Assembly: GCA_042408445.1 (NCBI GenBank)
Contig: JBHORC010000031.1
Coordinates: forward strand, 1 to 38,006
Reading direction: 5' to 3'
DNA: 38,006 bases
Origin: CF-46 sp042408445
Lineage (GTDB): Bacteria > Chloroflexota > Limnocylindria > Limnocylindrales > CSP1-4
Shown: piece by piece, positions 6,814 through 13,449 of the stretch
Layout: each line of letters begins with the position of its first letter
Position numbering within the stretch: position 1 is the first letter of the stretch
The notes under the pieces: model-generated
Told to the model about the DNA's origin: nothing
What the model saw: only the letters and a program-made list of their open reading frames with translations
Databases searched by the model: none
Translations under genes and position numbers: made by a program

Positions 6814-7817
6814 CCTCGATCCCGCCGATCCGCACCTTCTGGAGCCTGCTCGGGGCGATCGCGCTTGCGGTCGCCCTGGTGGGCTGCGGGGCGCCGACGC
6901 CCACGCCATCGGCCCCGTCGTCCACGCCTGCCGCACCGCCACCGTCTCTGGCGCCGTCGGCCCAGCCGTCGCTAGCGCGCTCACCGGCCGCGTCGTGGGG
7001 CGCCGGCGGACTCCTCGTTGTCGCGAACGGCATCGTGCAGGAGACGACGGACGAGGGCAGCCTCACGGCGTTCGACGCGCCCGCGGAGCGGATCCAGGCG
7101 GCGGTCGCGGCCACCGATCGAGTGCTCGTCGTCGCGGTGGACGGCCGGACGTGGGTCTCGAGCGGCACTGGCACGAGCCGGTCGTGGGCCGCGGTGCCTG
7201 CCTCGGTCACGGCGCCGGGCGTCGCTCCGTTGATCTCGCTGTCCCCGAGTGGCTCGACGCTCGCCGCGCTGCGCGGCGATCCCCAGGCGACCCGGTTCGA
7301 CCTGGACCTCATCGACGTTCCGGCCGGCACCGCCCGACGGGTCCCCGTGCCCCGCGGACTGAACGGCCCGCCGGCGTGGCTCGAGCCGACGACCGTCGTC
7401 GCCAACGTCATTCCCGCGGGCCGGTCGTCGGGTCTTGCGGCGATCGACACCGCGACGGGAGCCGTCACGGACTCCGTGGGGCCGGGGATCGAGCTTGCCG
7501 TGTCTGCCGACGGCCGCTCGGTGGCGCTGATCGACCAGCTCGGCGACGTGCTCGTTGGCGACGCGTCGCTGTGGCGCGCGGGCACGACCGATGGCTTCAG
7601 CCGGCTCCACGACGGGGACGCCGAGGCGCGATCGCTGTCCGGATCGGCGGAGCACGTCGCGCTCAGCCCGGACGGACTGCGCGTCGCGATCGTCCGGCGC
7701 GATGCCGTCGATGTGGCCGCCGTCGAGATCTGGCTCCGTCAGGACGGATCGTGGCAACGCTCGGCCGTCCTCGAGCACCTCACCGCCGGACCCGTCTCGG
7801 TCGCGTGGACCCGCTAG
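6810..7817 (+). CDS. Lipoprotein with beta-propeller-like repeats
   Basis: A 335-residue protein with a lipoprotein signal peptide: hydrophobic core, then LVGC with Cys26 as the lipid-modified residue, then a Pro/Ser/Thr-rich linker to about residue 60. The rest shows repeated short strands of the type 'LSPSGSTLAAL', 'VSADGRSVALI' and 'LSPDGLRVAIV', typical of WD40/TolB/LpqB-like propeller blades. No catalytic motif is recognised. The ATG overlaps the stop of the previous gene (ATGA), so it is co-translated with the FTP/PepSY-like protein. A role as a cell-surface scaffold or sensor for the secreted trio is inference. A perfect hairpin follows 14 nt after its stop. Confidence 0.78.
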   Translation: MTSIPPIRTFWSLLGAIALAVALVGCGAPTPTPSAPSSTPAAPPPSLAPSAQPSLARSPAASWGAGGLLVVANGIVQETTDEGSLTAFDAPAERIQAAVAATDRVLVVAVDGRTWVSSGTGTSRSWAAVPASVTAPGVAPLISLSPSGSTLAALRGDPQATRFDLDLIDVPAGTARRVPVPRGLNGPPAWLEPTTVVANVIPAGRSSGLAAIDTATGAVTDSVGPGIELAVSADGRSVALIDQLGDVLVGDASLWRAGTTDGFSRLHDGDAEARSLSGSAEHVALSPDGLRVAIVRRDAVDVAAVEIWLRQDGSWQRSAVLEHLTAGPVSVAWTR

Positions 7818-7831
7818 GGCCGTGAATCCGA

Positions 7832-7860
7832 AGGGCGTCGACCGCTCCGATCGACGCCCT
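7832..7860. terminator. Hairpin between convergent genes
   Basis: A perfect 10-bp stem, AGGGCGTCGA (7832-7841) with TCGACGCCCT (7851-7860), and a 9-nt loop. It sits between the end of the lipoprotein gene and the end of the convergent SWIM-protein gene. There is no T-run on either side, so it may stop transcription in both directions only with Rho or by other means. Confidence 0.5.
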
Positions 7861-7893
7861 GCGCGGTGGGTCACCGGCCCCAGCCGGCGGCGA

Positions 7894-8169
7894 TCAGGCG
7901 GGAACGGCGGGCTGCGCCGAGAAGATGGACTCCTGGGCAGATTCGGGCAGCATCGCGCCCATGATCTTCTGCAGGGCGAGGACATGGACGCACGTCCGCC
8001 AACTGTCGAAGTAGTGGCAGGTGCAGTGCCACTGACCGGCGTCGAGACTGACGTGGTGCGTGTCATTGTCGCCACGGAAGGTGAGCGAGACCCGATCCAG
8101 GGTGATCCGATCAAGCTCGCGCGCGTAGCGATTCGCCTTCTCGACCTTGCCGATCAGGGAGCTGTGCAT
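7894..8169 (-). CDS. Small stand-alone SWIM zinc-finger protein
   Basis: A 91-residue protein with a C-x-C-x8-C-x-H motif: Cys49, Cys51, Cys60 and His62 in WHCTCHYFDSWRTCVHVLAL. This is the SWIM zinc-finger signature, normally attached to Snf2 helicases, transposases or Shu2/Sws1-type recombination proteins. Nothing else is attached here; the N-terminal half (residues 1-46) is charged and predicted beta-rich. The ATG at 8169 is preferred because a GGAGG lies nine bases upstream; an in-frame GTG at 8175 is too close to it. Binding of DNA or protein through the zinc site is inferred. Its own promoter is visible upstream, so it probably forms a single-gene unit. Confidence 0.85.
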   Translation of the reverse strand: MHSSLIGKVEKANRYARELDRITLDRVSLTFRGDNDTHHVSLDAGQWHCTCHYFDSWRTCVHVLALQKIMGAMLPESAQESIFSAQPAVPA

Positions 8170-8255
8170 CGACACATACCTCCGCTGCCCCGCCTGGGGC
8201 GCTCACGAGGCCGCCGTCCGGTCGTGCACCCGACCGGTGATGCGGTCGTCGACCC

Positions 8256-8284
8256 ACCATACACCTCGGGTGTCGGTCGGTCAC
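8256..8284 (-). promoter_or_regulatory. Candidate sigma70-type promoter of the SWIM-protein gene
   Basis: Minus strand: GTGACC (8284-8279) as -35, a 17-nt spacer and TATGGT (8261-8256) as -10, each matching four of six consensus bases. It predicts an 80-nt leader. The rest of 8170-8341 holds no gene or other signal that I can support. Confidence 0.4.
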
Positions 8285-8341
8285 CCCCCAATCGCCGCCC
8301 TGGCGTCAACCGTTCGTCGCGGTCTCGGCGCGATCCGCAGG

Positions 8342-8722
8342 TCAGGGAGCGGACGTTCCCTCGCGGCCGAAATCGTCCTCGATCCGGACGACGTCGAGGA
8401 GCTCCGGGGTGGACACCTCGACCAGCTCGACGCGCTCGATCGCGGTGTAGCGATGCCTGCGGCCCACCGGCACGTGCGCGGAATCACCCGCTCCCAGCTC
8501 GCGGACGGTCATCGCCCCGGCGCCATCCTCGAGCTCCAGCTGCAGGCGCCCGCTCGTCACGAGAATCGCCTCGTCCTTCTGCTCGTGGTACTGGAGCGAC
8601 AGGCGGCGACCGGTCTCGATCGTGATCACCTTGCCGCAGTACCGGTCCGTCAGGACCCAGATGAGCTCCTCGCCCCAGGGCTTCGCGACGCGCCGGGGCT
8701 GGAACTCGTCGCCCAGCGTCAC
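8342..8722 (-). CDS. Cupin-type mannose-6-phosphate isomerase-like protein
   Basis: A 126-residue single-cupin protein resembling the C-terminal PMI domain of bifunctional ManC/AlgA enzymes. It opens with RRVAKPWGEELIW ('KPWG.E' is typical) and has cupin motif 1 LSLQYHEQKDEAILVTSG and motif 2 DSAHVPVGRRHRYTA. Candidate metal ligands are His46, Glu51 and His90; the usual second His of motif 1 is Gln48 here. The likely reaction is fructose-6-phosphate to mannose-6-phosphate, feeding the mutase and ManC beside it. The GTG start overlaps the mutase stop (GTGA). The Gln48 change leaves true isomerase activity somewhat uncertain. Confidence 0.85.
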   Translation of the reverse strand: MTLGDEFQPRRVAKPWGEELIWVLTDRYCGKVITIETGRRLSLQYHEQKDEAILVTSGRLQLELEDGAGAMTVRELGAGDSAHVPVGRRHRYTAIERVELVEVSTPELLDVVRIEDDFGREGTSAP

Positions 8723-10200
8723 GAGCCGCCGACCAGCCGCTCCCCGGCGCCGAGCATCGCCTCCCGCAGGTCGGGCGACGTCGCCTCCGTGTAGACGCGG
8801 ACGAGCGGCTCCGTGCCGCTGGCCCGGATGAGGAGCCATGTCCCATCGTCGAGGAAGAACTTGAAGCCGTCGTTCGTGGACAGCGGCTCCGTGCGCGCGA
8901 TCGCGTGACCGTCCAGGGAGGTCGGCGCCTGCTCCGCGAGATCGACCAGGAGCCGGCGCTTCGTCTCGGCGTAGCGCGACCGCTCCACGTGGACGTCGAT
9001 CCGGCGATAGAACGACGGCCCGGCGAGCTCGTGGAAGTGCTCCAGCGCGCGCGACACCGGCCAGCGGCCGGCGGCCTTCTCCGCGAGGAACAGCTCGAGC
9101 AGCATCAGGTCGGCGTAGATGCCGTCCCGCTCGGGGAGGTGCATCCCGAACCCGAAGCCGCCGGATTCCTCCGCTCCGAGCATCGCCCCGGTCCGGATCA
9201 TCTCCGGGCCGATGAACTTGAACCCGACCGGCGTCTCGTGGACCTCGATCCCGAAGTGCGCCCCGAGTCGCGCCGCCATCGACGTGTTGTTGACGCTGAC
9301 GACGACCGGCTCGCGCAGCCGGCGATGCTCGGCGAGGTGGTACATCAGCAGCCCGGTGACCTCGAGCTGGTGGATGAACGTCCCGCGCTCGTCCGCCGCG
9401 CCGGCGCGGTCGGCATCGCCATCCAGCAGCAGCCCGAGGTCGTACCCGCCGCCGGCAAGAATCTCCAGCACGGTGTCGACGTTCGGCCGGATCGGCTCCG
9501 GGTTCACGCCGCCGAACCACGGGTTCCGCTCGCCGTGGATCTCGGTCACCCGGATCCGGCCGCCGGCGAGGAGTCGCGGGATCCACGTCGCGCCCGCGCC
9601 GTAGAGCGGCTCCACGAGAACGGAGACGTCGGCGGCCTTCAGCGCGTCGAGATCGATCGTCCGCCGAACGAACGCCTCGTACCCGGGGTACGGATCGAAC
9701 CGCTCGACGAGACCGGCGGCTTCGGCATCGGCGAGGGGCCGCCGCTCGATCGCGGCGCCCCCGTTCGCAGCGATCGCCGCCTCGACGACCGACAGGATCT
9801 CGGCGCCCGCCGCCGCGCCCGTCGGCGCCTTGACCTTGAACCCGTTGTCCGTCCACGGGTTGTGCGACGCGGTGATCACGATCCCGGCTGCAGCGCCGCG
9901 CTGGACCACCTCGTACGAGCTCATCTGGGTGGGCACGGCGGCCGAGGCGAGGAAGACCGGGATGTCGTGGGCAAGGAGCACCTCGGCCGCGGCGGCCGCG
10001 AAATGCTCGGAGGCGAACCTCCGGTCGAACGCGATGACGACGCCCTTCGCCTGGTCGCCGCGGGCAACGACATACCGGGCGACGCCGTCCGCGCAGCGAC
10101 GGACGTTCTCGAAGGTGAAATCGTCGGCGACCCGTGCCCGCCAGCCATCCGTCCCGAACACGATCGTCGTCGGGGCGAGTGGGGTCGCAATCGTCGTCAC
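8719..10200 (-). CDS. Phosphomannomutase / phosphoglucomutase
   Basis: A 493-residue alpha-D-phosphohexomutase that would convert mannose-6-phosphate to mannose-1-phosphate (or the glucose equivalents). The phosphoserine loop TASHNP is at residues 110-115 (Ser112). The Mg-binding loop DGDADR is at 260-265, the sugar-specificity loop EESGG at 344-348 and the phosphate loop RASGTEP at 459-465. All four domains are present and the length is normal. The start is the GTG at 10200, with GAGG about 10 nt upstream; the frame extends further, but that part overlaps manC. It lies 22 nt after manC and overlaps the cupin isomerase gene, so a GDP-mannose role is favoured over GlmM. Confidence 0.92.
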   Translation of the reverse strand: MTTIATPLAPTTIVFGTDGWRARVADDFTFENVRRCADGVARYVVARGDQAKGVVIAFDRRFASEHFAAAAAEVLLAHDIPVFLASAAVPTQMSSYEVVQRGAAAGIVITASHNPWTDNGFKVKAPTGAAAGAEILSVVEAAIAANGGAAIERRPLADAEAAGLVERFDPYPGYEAFVRRTIDLDALKAADVSVLVEPLYGAGATWIPRLLAGGRIRVTEIHGERNPWFGGVNPEPIRPNVDTVLEILAGGGYDLGLLLDGDADRAGAADERGTFIHQLEVTGLLMYHLAEHRRLREPVVVSVNNTSMAARLGAHFGIEVHETPVGFKFIGPEMIRTGAMLGAEESGGFGFGMHLPERDGIYADLMLLELFLAEKAAGRWPVSRALEHFHELAGPSFYRRIDVHVERSRYAETKRRLLVDLAEQAPTSLDGHAIARTEPLSTNDGFKFFLDDGTWLLIRASGTEPLVRVYTEATSPDLREAMLGAGERLVGGS

Positions 10201-10222
10201 CGGCAGCTGCCTCGCGGCATCG

Positions 10223-11317
10223 TCACGCGCGGACCTCCTGACGCTCGACGCGATCGAGCAGGGCGCGAACCTCGGCAGCGAGCGGCCGGGCGCCGGCGAG
10301 ATGGGCCCACGCGCCATCGGCGACGATCGTACCGTCCGCCGCGGCCGGGAGATCCGCGGACGCCTCCACAACGAGCCGGCCCGCCACCGCGCGAACGACG
10401 AGATCGTCGGGTCCCGGATGGACGACCTCGCCCGTCTGGAGGACACGACCGGACGCGCCGCCGGCATCCCCTCCGGCGATCGCCGCGAGGAGCGCCGTCC
10501 AGCTGCCGAGATCGCTCCAGCCGACGTCCATCGCGCCCATCACGACCCGGTGATCCGCCGCGGCACTCTCCATCACGGCGCGGTCGATCGAGATCGGCGT
10601 GATCCGGTCATAGGCGTTGGCCAGCGCGAGATCGGACCGGACCGCTTGGTCGATGAGCATCGGGAGCGGCGTGTACTTCTCGAGCGCCGCCTGGATCGCG
10701 CCGCGCTGCCACACGAACATCCCGGCATTCCACGCGACCCCGGGCATGTTCAGAAGCTCCCGCGCCCGGGACTCGGTCGGCTTCTCCTCGAACGCGAGCA
10801 GCGGATAGGCCTGGACGCCCGCGACCGACGCTCCCCGCATCGTGTCCGGTCGGAGGTAGCCGTAATCGGTCGAGGGACGGTCCGGCTGGATGCCGAGCGT
10901 CACGAGCGGCGCCGCCACCGCGAAGGCACCCGCGGCAAGATCGCCTGCGGCGACCTGGAGCACGCTGCGGAACGTCTCCTCGTCGCGGATCCAGTGGTCC
11001 GCCGGGAGGACGACCATCGGCTCGTCGACGGGCCGGTCGATGAGGACCGACGCGAGGGCGATCGCCGCGGCGGTGTTGCGCGCCGCGGGCTCGACGATCA
11101 GCCGGGCTCCGGGCGCCTGGTCCCGGACGAGCTGGCCGTACCGCCGATCGGTCACGCAGAAGATGTCGCCGCTCCCGACGAGCGGGGCGACCCGGGCCAC
11201 CGTCCGCTGGAGCAGCGTCTCGTCACCGACGAGCGGCAGGAAGGGCTTCGGCCGCTCCGGCCGGCTCAGCGGCCAGAGCCGCGTCCCGCCGCCGCCGGCC
11301 AGGATGACGACGTACAC
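10223..11317 (-). CDS. manC: Mannose-1-phosphate guanylyltransferase
   Basis: A 364-residue nucleotidyltransferase that makes GDP-mannose from mannose-1-phosphate and GTP. The N-terminal signature VILAGGGGTRLWPLSR with PKPFLPL follows directly. VEPAARNTAAAIALA, the FEEKP block and the GVAWNAGMFVWQ segment are all characteristic of the ManC family. The fused C-terminal PMI cupin of long ManC/AlgA proteins is missing; a separate cupin gene two genes downstream supplies it. The GTG start is 6 nt after a TAGAAT element, so the mRNA may be leaderless. GDP-mannose would serve glycan or mannoside synthesis, but no glycosyltransferase is in this window. Confidence 0.95.
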   Translation of the reverse strand: MYVVILAGGGGTRLWPLSRPERPKPFLPLVGDETLLQRTVARVAPLVGSGDIFCVTDRRYGQLVRDQAPGARLIVEPAARNTAAAIALASVLIDRPVDEPMVVLPADHWIRDEETFRSVLQVAAGDLAAGAFAVAAPLVTLGIQPDRPSTDYGYLRPDTMRGASVAGVQAYPLLAFEEKPTESRARELLNMPGVAWNAGMFVWQRGAIQAALEKYTPLPMLIDQAVRSDLALANAYDRITPISIDRAVMESAAADHRVVMGAMDVGWSDLGSWTALLAAIAGGDAGGASGRVLQTGEVVHPGPDDLVVRAVAGRLVVEASADLPAAADGTIVADGAWAHLAGARPLAAEVRALLDRVERQEVRA

Positions 11318-11323
11318 GCGGGC

Positions 11324-11329
11324 ATTCTA
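11324..11329 (-). promoter_or_regulatory. -10 element of manC, probably leaderless
   Basis: The minus strand reads TAGAAT, then six bases, then the manC GTG. That spacing would put the transcript start at or next to the start codon. No Shine-Dalgarno is present. Confidence 0.5.
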
Positions 11330-11340
11330 CCGACGCGGTT

Positions 11341-11362
11341 GCGCGGATCCGCCGGTCCGCGC
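11341..11362 (-). terminator. Hairpin between the XRE regulator gene and manC
   Basis: A perfect 7-bp stem, GCGCGGA (11341-11347) with TCCGCGC (11356-11362), and an 8-nt loop. It lies 27 nt after the regulator stop and before the manC promoter, so it may separate the two units. There is no T-run. Confidence 0.4.
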
Positions 11363-11388
11363 CGCCGACGGCGTCCCGCCGCTCCTCG

Positions 11389-11946
11389 TCAGAACGACGG
11401 CGGCGTGGAGCAGAACAGGACGACGGTTCGCCCCGGCCCGGGATTCCGGTTGTGATGGGGCTGCCGCGAGGAGTGGGTGATCGAGTCGCCGGCGTCCAGC
11501 ACGTGATGCTCGTCGCCGACCCAGAGCTCGAGGCGGCCCTCGAGCACGATCACGACCTCCTCGTCGGATTCGTGCGTGTAGGCCTCGTCGCCGGTCCCGC
11601 CACCGGGCTCGAGCGTCGTGAGGATCACCTGCAGCCGGCCGTCTCGACCCGCCGTCAGGAATTCGTCCGTCGCGTTGAGCCCGGGATACGAGATCCGTCG
11701 GCGGTCCTCCCGCCGGACCACCCGTCCGAGCGGCTGATCGTCAGCGAACAGCTCCGCGATGCCGAGATCGAGCGCGCGCGCGATCCGCTGGACCGAGGCG
11801 ATCGACGGGCTCGTGACCTCGCGCTCGACCTGGGAGAGGAAGCTCTCGGTCACGCCGGCTTCCTCGGCGAGCTCGCGCAGCGTCACCTTCCGCGCCTGAC
11901 GGAGCGCGCGGATCCGCGGGCCGAGCTGAAGCTCCGTGACGGCCAT
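11389..11946 (-). CDS. XRE-family regulator with C-terminal cupin sensor
   Basis: A 185-residue regulator. The N-terminal helix-turn-helix spans about residues 8-66 (IRALRQARKVTLRELAEEAG, then TESFLSQVER). A cupin domain at 108-182 has candidate ligand residues His125 and His164 and ends in a beta-strand FCSTPPSF. This architecture is that of PuuR-type repressors, which respond to small molecules such as polyamines. It is divergent from the potADBC-like importer and is the obvious candidate to control it. The ATG has GGAGGAGG nine bases upstream. A perfect palindrome overlaps its own -10, which suggests autorepression. The ligand is not known; polyamine is inferred from the neighbour. Confidence 0.9.
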   Translation of the reverse strand: MAVTELQLGPRIRALRQARKVTLRELAEEAGVTESFLSQVEREVTSPSIASVQRIARALDLGIAELFADDQPLGRVVRREDRRRISYPGLNATDEFLTAGRDGRLQVILTTLEPGGGTGDEAYTHESDEEVVIVLEGRLELWVGDEHHVLDAGDSITHSSRQPHHNRNPGPGRTVVLFCSTPPSF

Positions 11947-11990
11947 GGGCGTGGCCTCCTCCCAGCGGAACGCGCCGGTCGCCGGCGCGG

Positions 11991-12007
11991 CTGAAGTATA
12001 GCTTCAG
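11991..12007. promoter_or_regulatory. Operator palindrome over the -10 of the XRE-cupin regulator gene
   Basis: A perfect inverted repeat, CTGAAG-TATAG-CTTCAG. On the minus strand it contains TATACT (12000-11995), a good -10 for the regulator gene, with a 41-nt leader to the ATG. Binding of the XRE protein here would block its own transcription. The binding is inferred. Confidence 0.6.
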
Positions 12008-12066
12008 TCGATGCGCATTCCGACTGCACGGCGGCGCCGCGATTCGAATCTCGTGACGCGAGCGCG

Positions 12067-12096
12067 TTGACGCTGCGGAACGGCGCCGCTTACCAT
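12067..12096 (+). promoter_or_regulatory. Sigma70-type promoter of the polyamine importer operon
   Basis: TTGACG (12067-12072), an 18-nt spacer and TACCAT (12091-12096), predicting a start near 12103. This leaves a leader of about 60 nt before the potA GTG. Confidence 0.6.
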
Positions 12097-12107
12097 CCCC
12101 CCACTCT

Positions 12108-12120
12108 GTAGCGTCGCTAC
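12108..12120. promoter_or_regulatory. Palindrome at the potA transcription start
   Basis: A perfect inverted repeat GTAGCG-T-CGCTAC placed just after the predicted start site, where a repressor would act. Its sequence differs from the palindrome at 11991. A third short palindrome, GATTCGAATC, is at 12041-12050. Confidence 0.45.
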
Positions 12121-12165
12121 ATCGCGCCGACCGTTGCCGGACCCAACCCGCGTCGAGAGGGCCTC

Positions 12166-13377
12166 GTGACCGTTCCCGCGTCCGTCGCCGATCCGGTCAG
12201 CTCGCAACCGCCCACCAGTGGAACGTTCGCTGGTGCGGATCGCGCCGCGACCGCGACGAGCGATCGGGTCCCGGACGTCAGCCTCGTCGACGTCACGAAG
12301 CGCTTCGGCGCGGTCGTCGCGGTCGACCGGATGAACCTCGAGATCCCGGCCGGCTCGTTCACGAGCCTGCTCGGCCCGTCCGGCTGCGGCAAGACGACGA
12401 CGCTGCGGATGATCGCGGGCTTCGAGCAGCCGACCGAGGGCGAGATCCTCCTCGCCGGCAAGCCGATCGCGGGCGTCCCGCCGTACCAGCGGAACGTCAA
12501 CACGGTGTTCCAGCACTACGCGCTCTTCCCCCACATGGATGTCGCCCAGAACGTCGGCTACGGGCTCCGCCAGCGGAAGGTCCAGAAGGCCGAGGAGACG
12601 CGCCGCGTCGACGAGGCGCTGGACCTCGTCCGGCTGAGCGGCTACGGCAAGCGCCGGACCTGGGAGATGTCGGGCGGCCAGCAGCAGCGCGTCGCGCTCG
12701 CGCGGGCGCTCGTGAACCGGCCCACGGTCCTCCTCCTCGACGAGCCGCTGGGCGCGCTGGACCTCAAGCTCCGCAAGGAGATGCAGCTCGAGCTGAAGGC
12801 GCTCCAGCAGGAGGTCGGGATCACGTTCATCTACGTGACCCACGACCAGGAAGAGGCGCTGACGATGAGCGACATGATCGTCGTCATGCGCGACGGCCTC
12901 ATCCAGCAGATGGGCCGCCCGGACGTCCTCTACGAGCGGCCGCTCAACAGCTTCGTCGCGAACTTCATCGGCGTGTCGAACCCGATCGCCGGCAAGGTCC
13001 TGGAGTTCGATCCGGCGACCCGCAAGGCCGTCGTCGACGCCGTCGGCGGCCTCCGCCTTCGGGGCAACGTCACGTCGCCCCAGGCGACCCCGGCAACGGG
13101 CGATTCGGTCGTCGTCGCGATCCGTCCCGAACGGCTCCGGATCGATCCGGCGGACAGCGCCGAGCCGGGACCGGGCTGGACCGCGATCGAGGGACACGTC
13201 CGGCAGGGCACCTATCTCGGCGACCAGACCGAGTTCCGGGTCGTGACGGGCGCAGCCGGCGAGCTCGTCGTCCGGCGCCAGAACGCGGCCGGGGCAAGCA
13301 GTGGCGAGGGGGTCGGACCGGGCGATCGCGTCACGGTCTCGTGGCACGAGGAGGCAAACCTCATCTTGTTCACCTAG
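12166..13377 (+). CDS. potA: Spermidine/putrescine ABC transporter ATP-binding protein
   Basis: A 403-residue ATPase. After a Ser/Thr/Ala-rich N-terminal extension of about 36 residues come Walker A GPSGCGKT (70-77), the Q-loop at Q116, the signature MSGGQQQR (from 168), Walker B VLLLDEP (188-194) and the H-loop in VTHDQEEALTMSD. The C-terminal third (about 270-400) is a TOBE/OB-type regulatory domain with VVAIRPERLRI. The pattern 'NTVFQHYALFPHM' is typical of PotA and related importers. The GTG start is the first codon of the frame after the promoter. It is the first gene of potA-potD-potB-potC-hbpS. Substrate (polyamine versus another cation) is inferred from the whole set. Confidence 0.93.
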   Translation: MTVPASVADPVSSQPPTSGTFAGADRAATATSDRVPDVSLVDVTKRFGAVVAVDRMNLEIPAGSFTSLLGPSGCGKTTTLRMIAGFEQPTEGEILLAGKPIAGVPPYQRNVNTVFQHYALFPHMDVAQNVGYGLRQRKVQKAEETRRVDEALDLVRLSGYGKRRTWEMSGGQQQRVALARALVNRPTVLLLDEPLGALDLKLRKEMQLELKALQQEVGITFIYVTHDQEEALTMSDMIVVMRDGLIQQMGRPDVLYERPLNSFVANFIGVSNPIAGKVLEFDPATRKAVVDAVGGLRLRGNVTSPQATPATGDSVVVAIRPERLRIDPADSAEPGPGWTAIEGHVRQGTYLGDQTEFRVVTGAAGELVVRRQNAAGASSGEGVGPGDRVTVSWHEEANLILFT

Positions 13378-13384
13378 CGGTCCG

Positions 13385-13432
13385 CCGCGCGGATGCGCGG
13401 TTGGCAGAACGATCGGCCGAAATGACGGCCGA
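13385..13432 (+). other. Two intercistronic stem-loops between potA and potD
   Basis: CCGCGC-GGAT-GCGCGG (13385-13400) is a perfect 6-bp stem. TCGGCCG-AAATGA-CGGCCGA (13413-13432) is a perfect 7-bp stem. The second ends just before the potD Shine-Dalgarno (AGGAGGAG). Such stem-loops can protect mRNA ends or partly terminate, which would raise binding-protein expression relative to the ATPase. That effect is inferred. Confidence 0.55.
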
Positions 13433-13449
13433 GAGGCAGGAGGAGAACG

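Noticed and set aside
8905..10602. Plus-strand open frame opposite the phosphomannomutase gene
   Set aside because: The mutase frame carries all catalytic motifs; the opposite frame is a compositional shadow.
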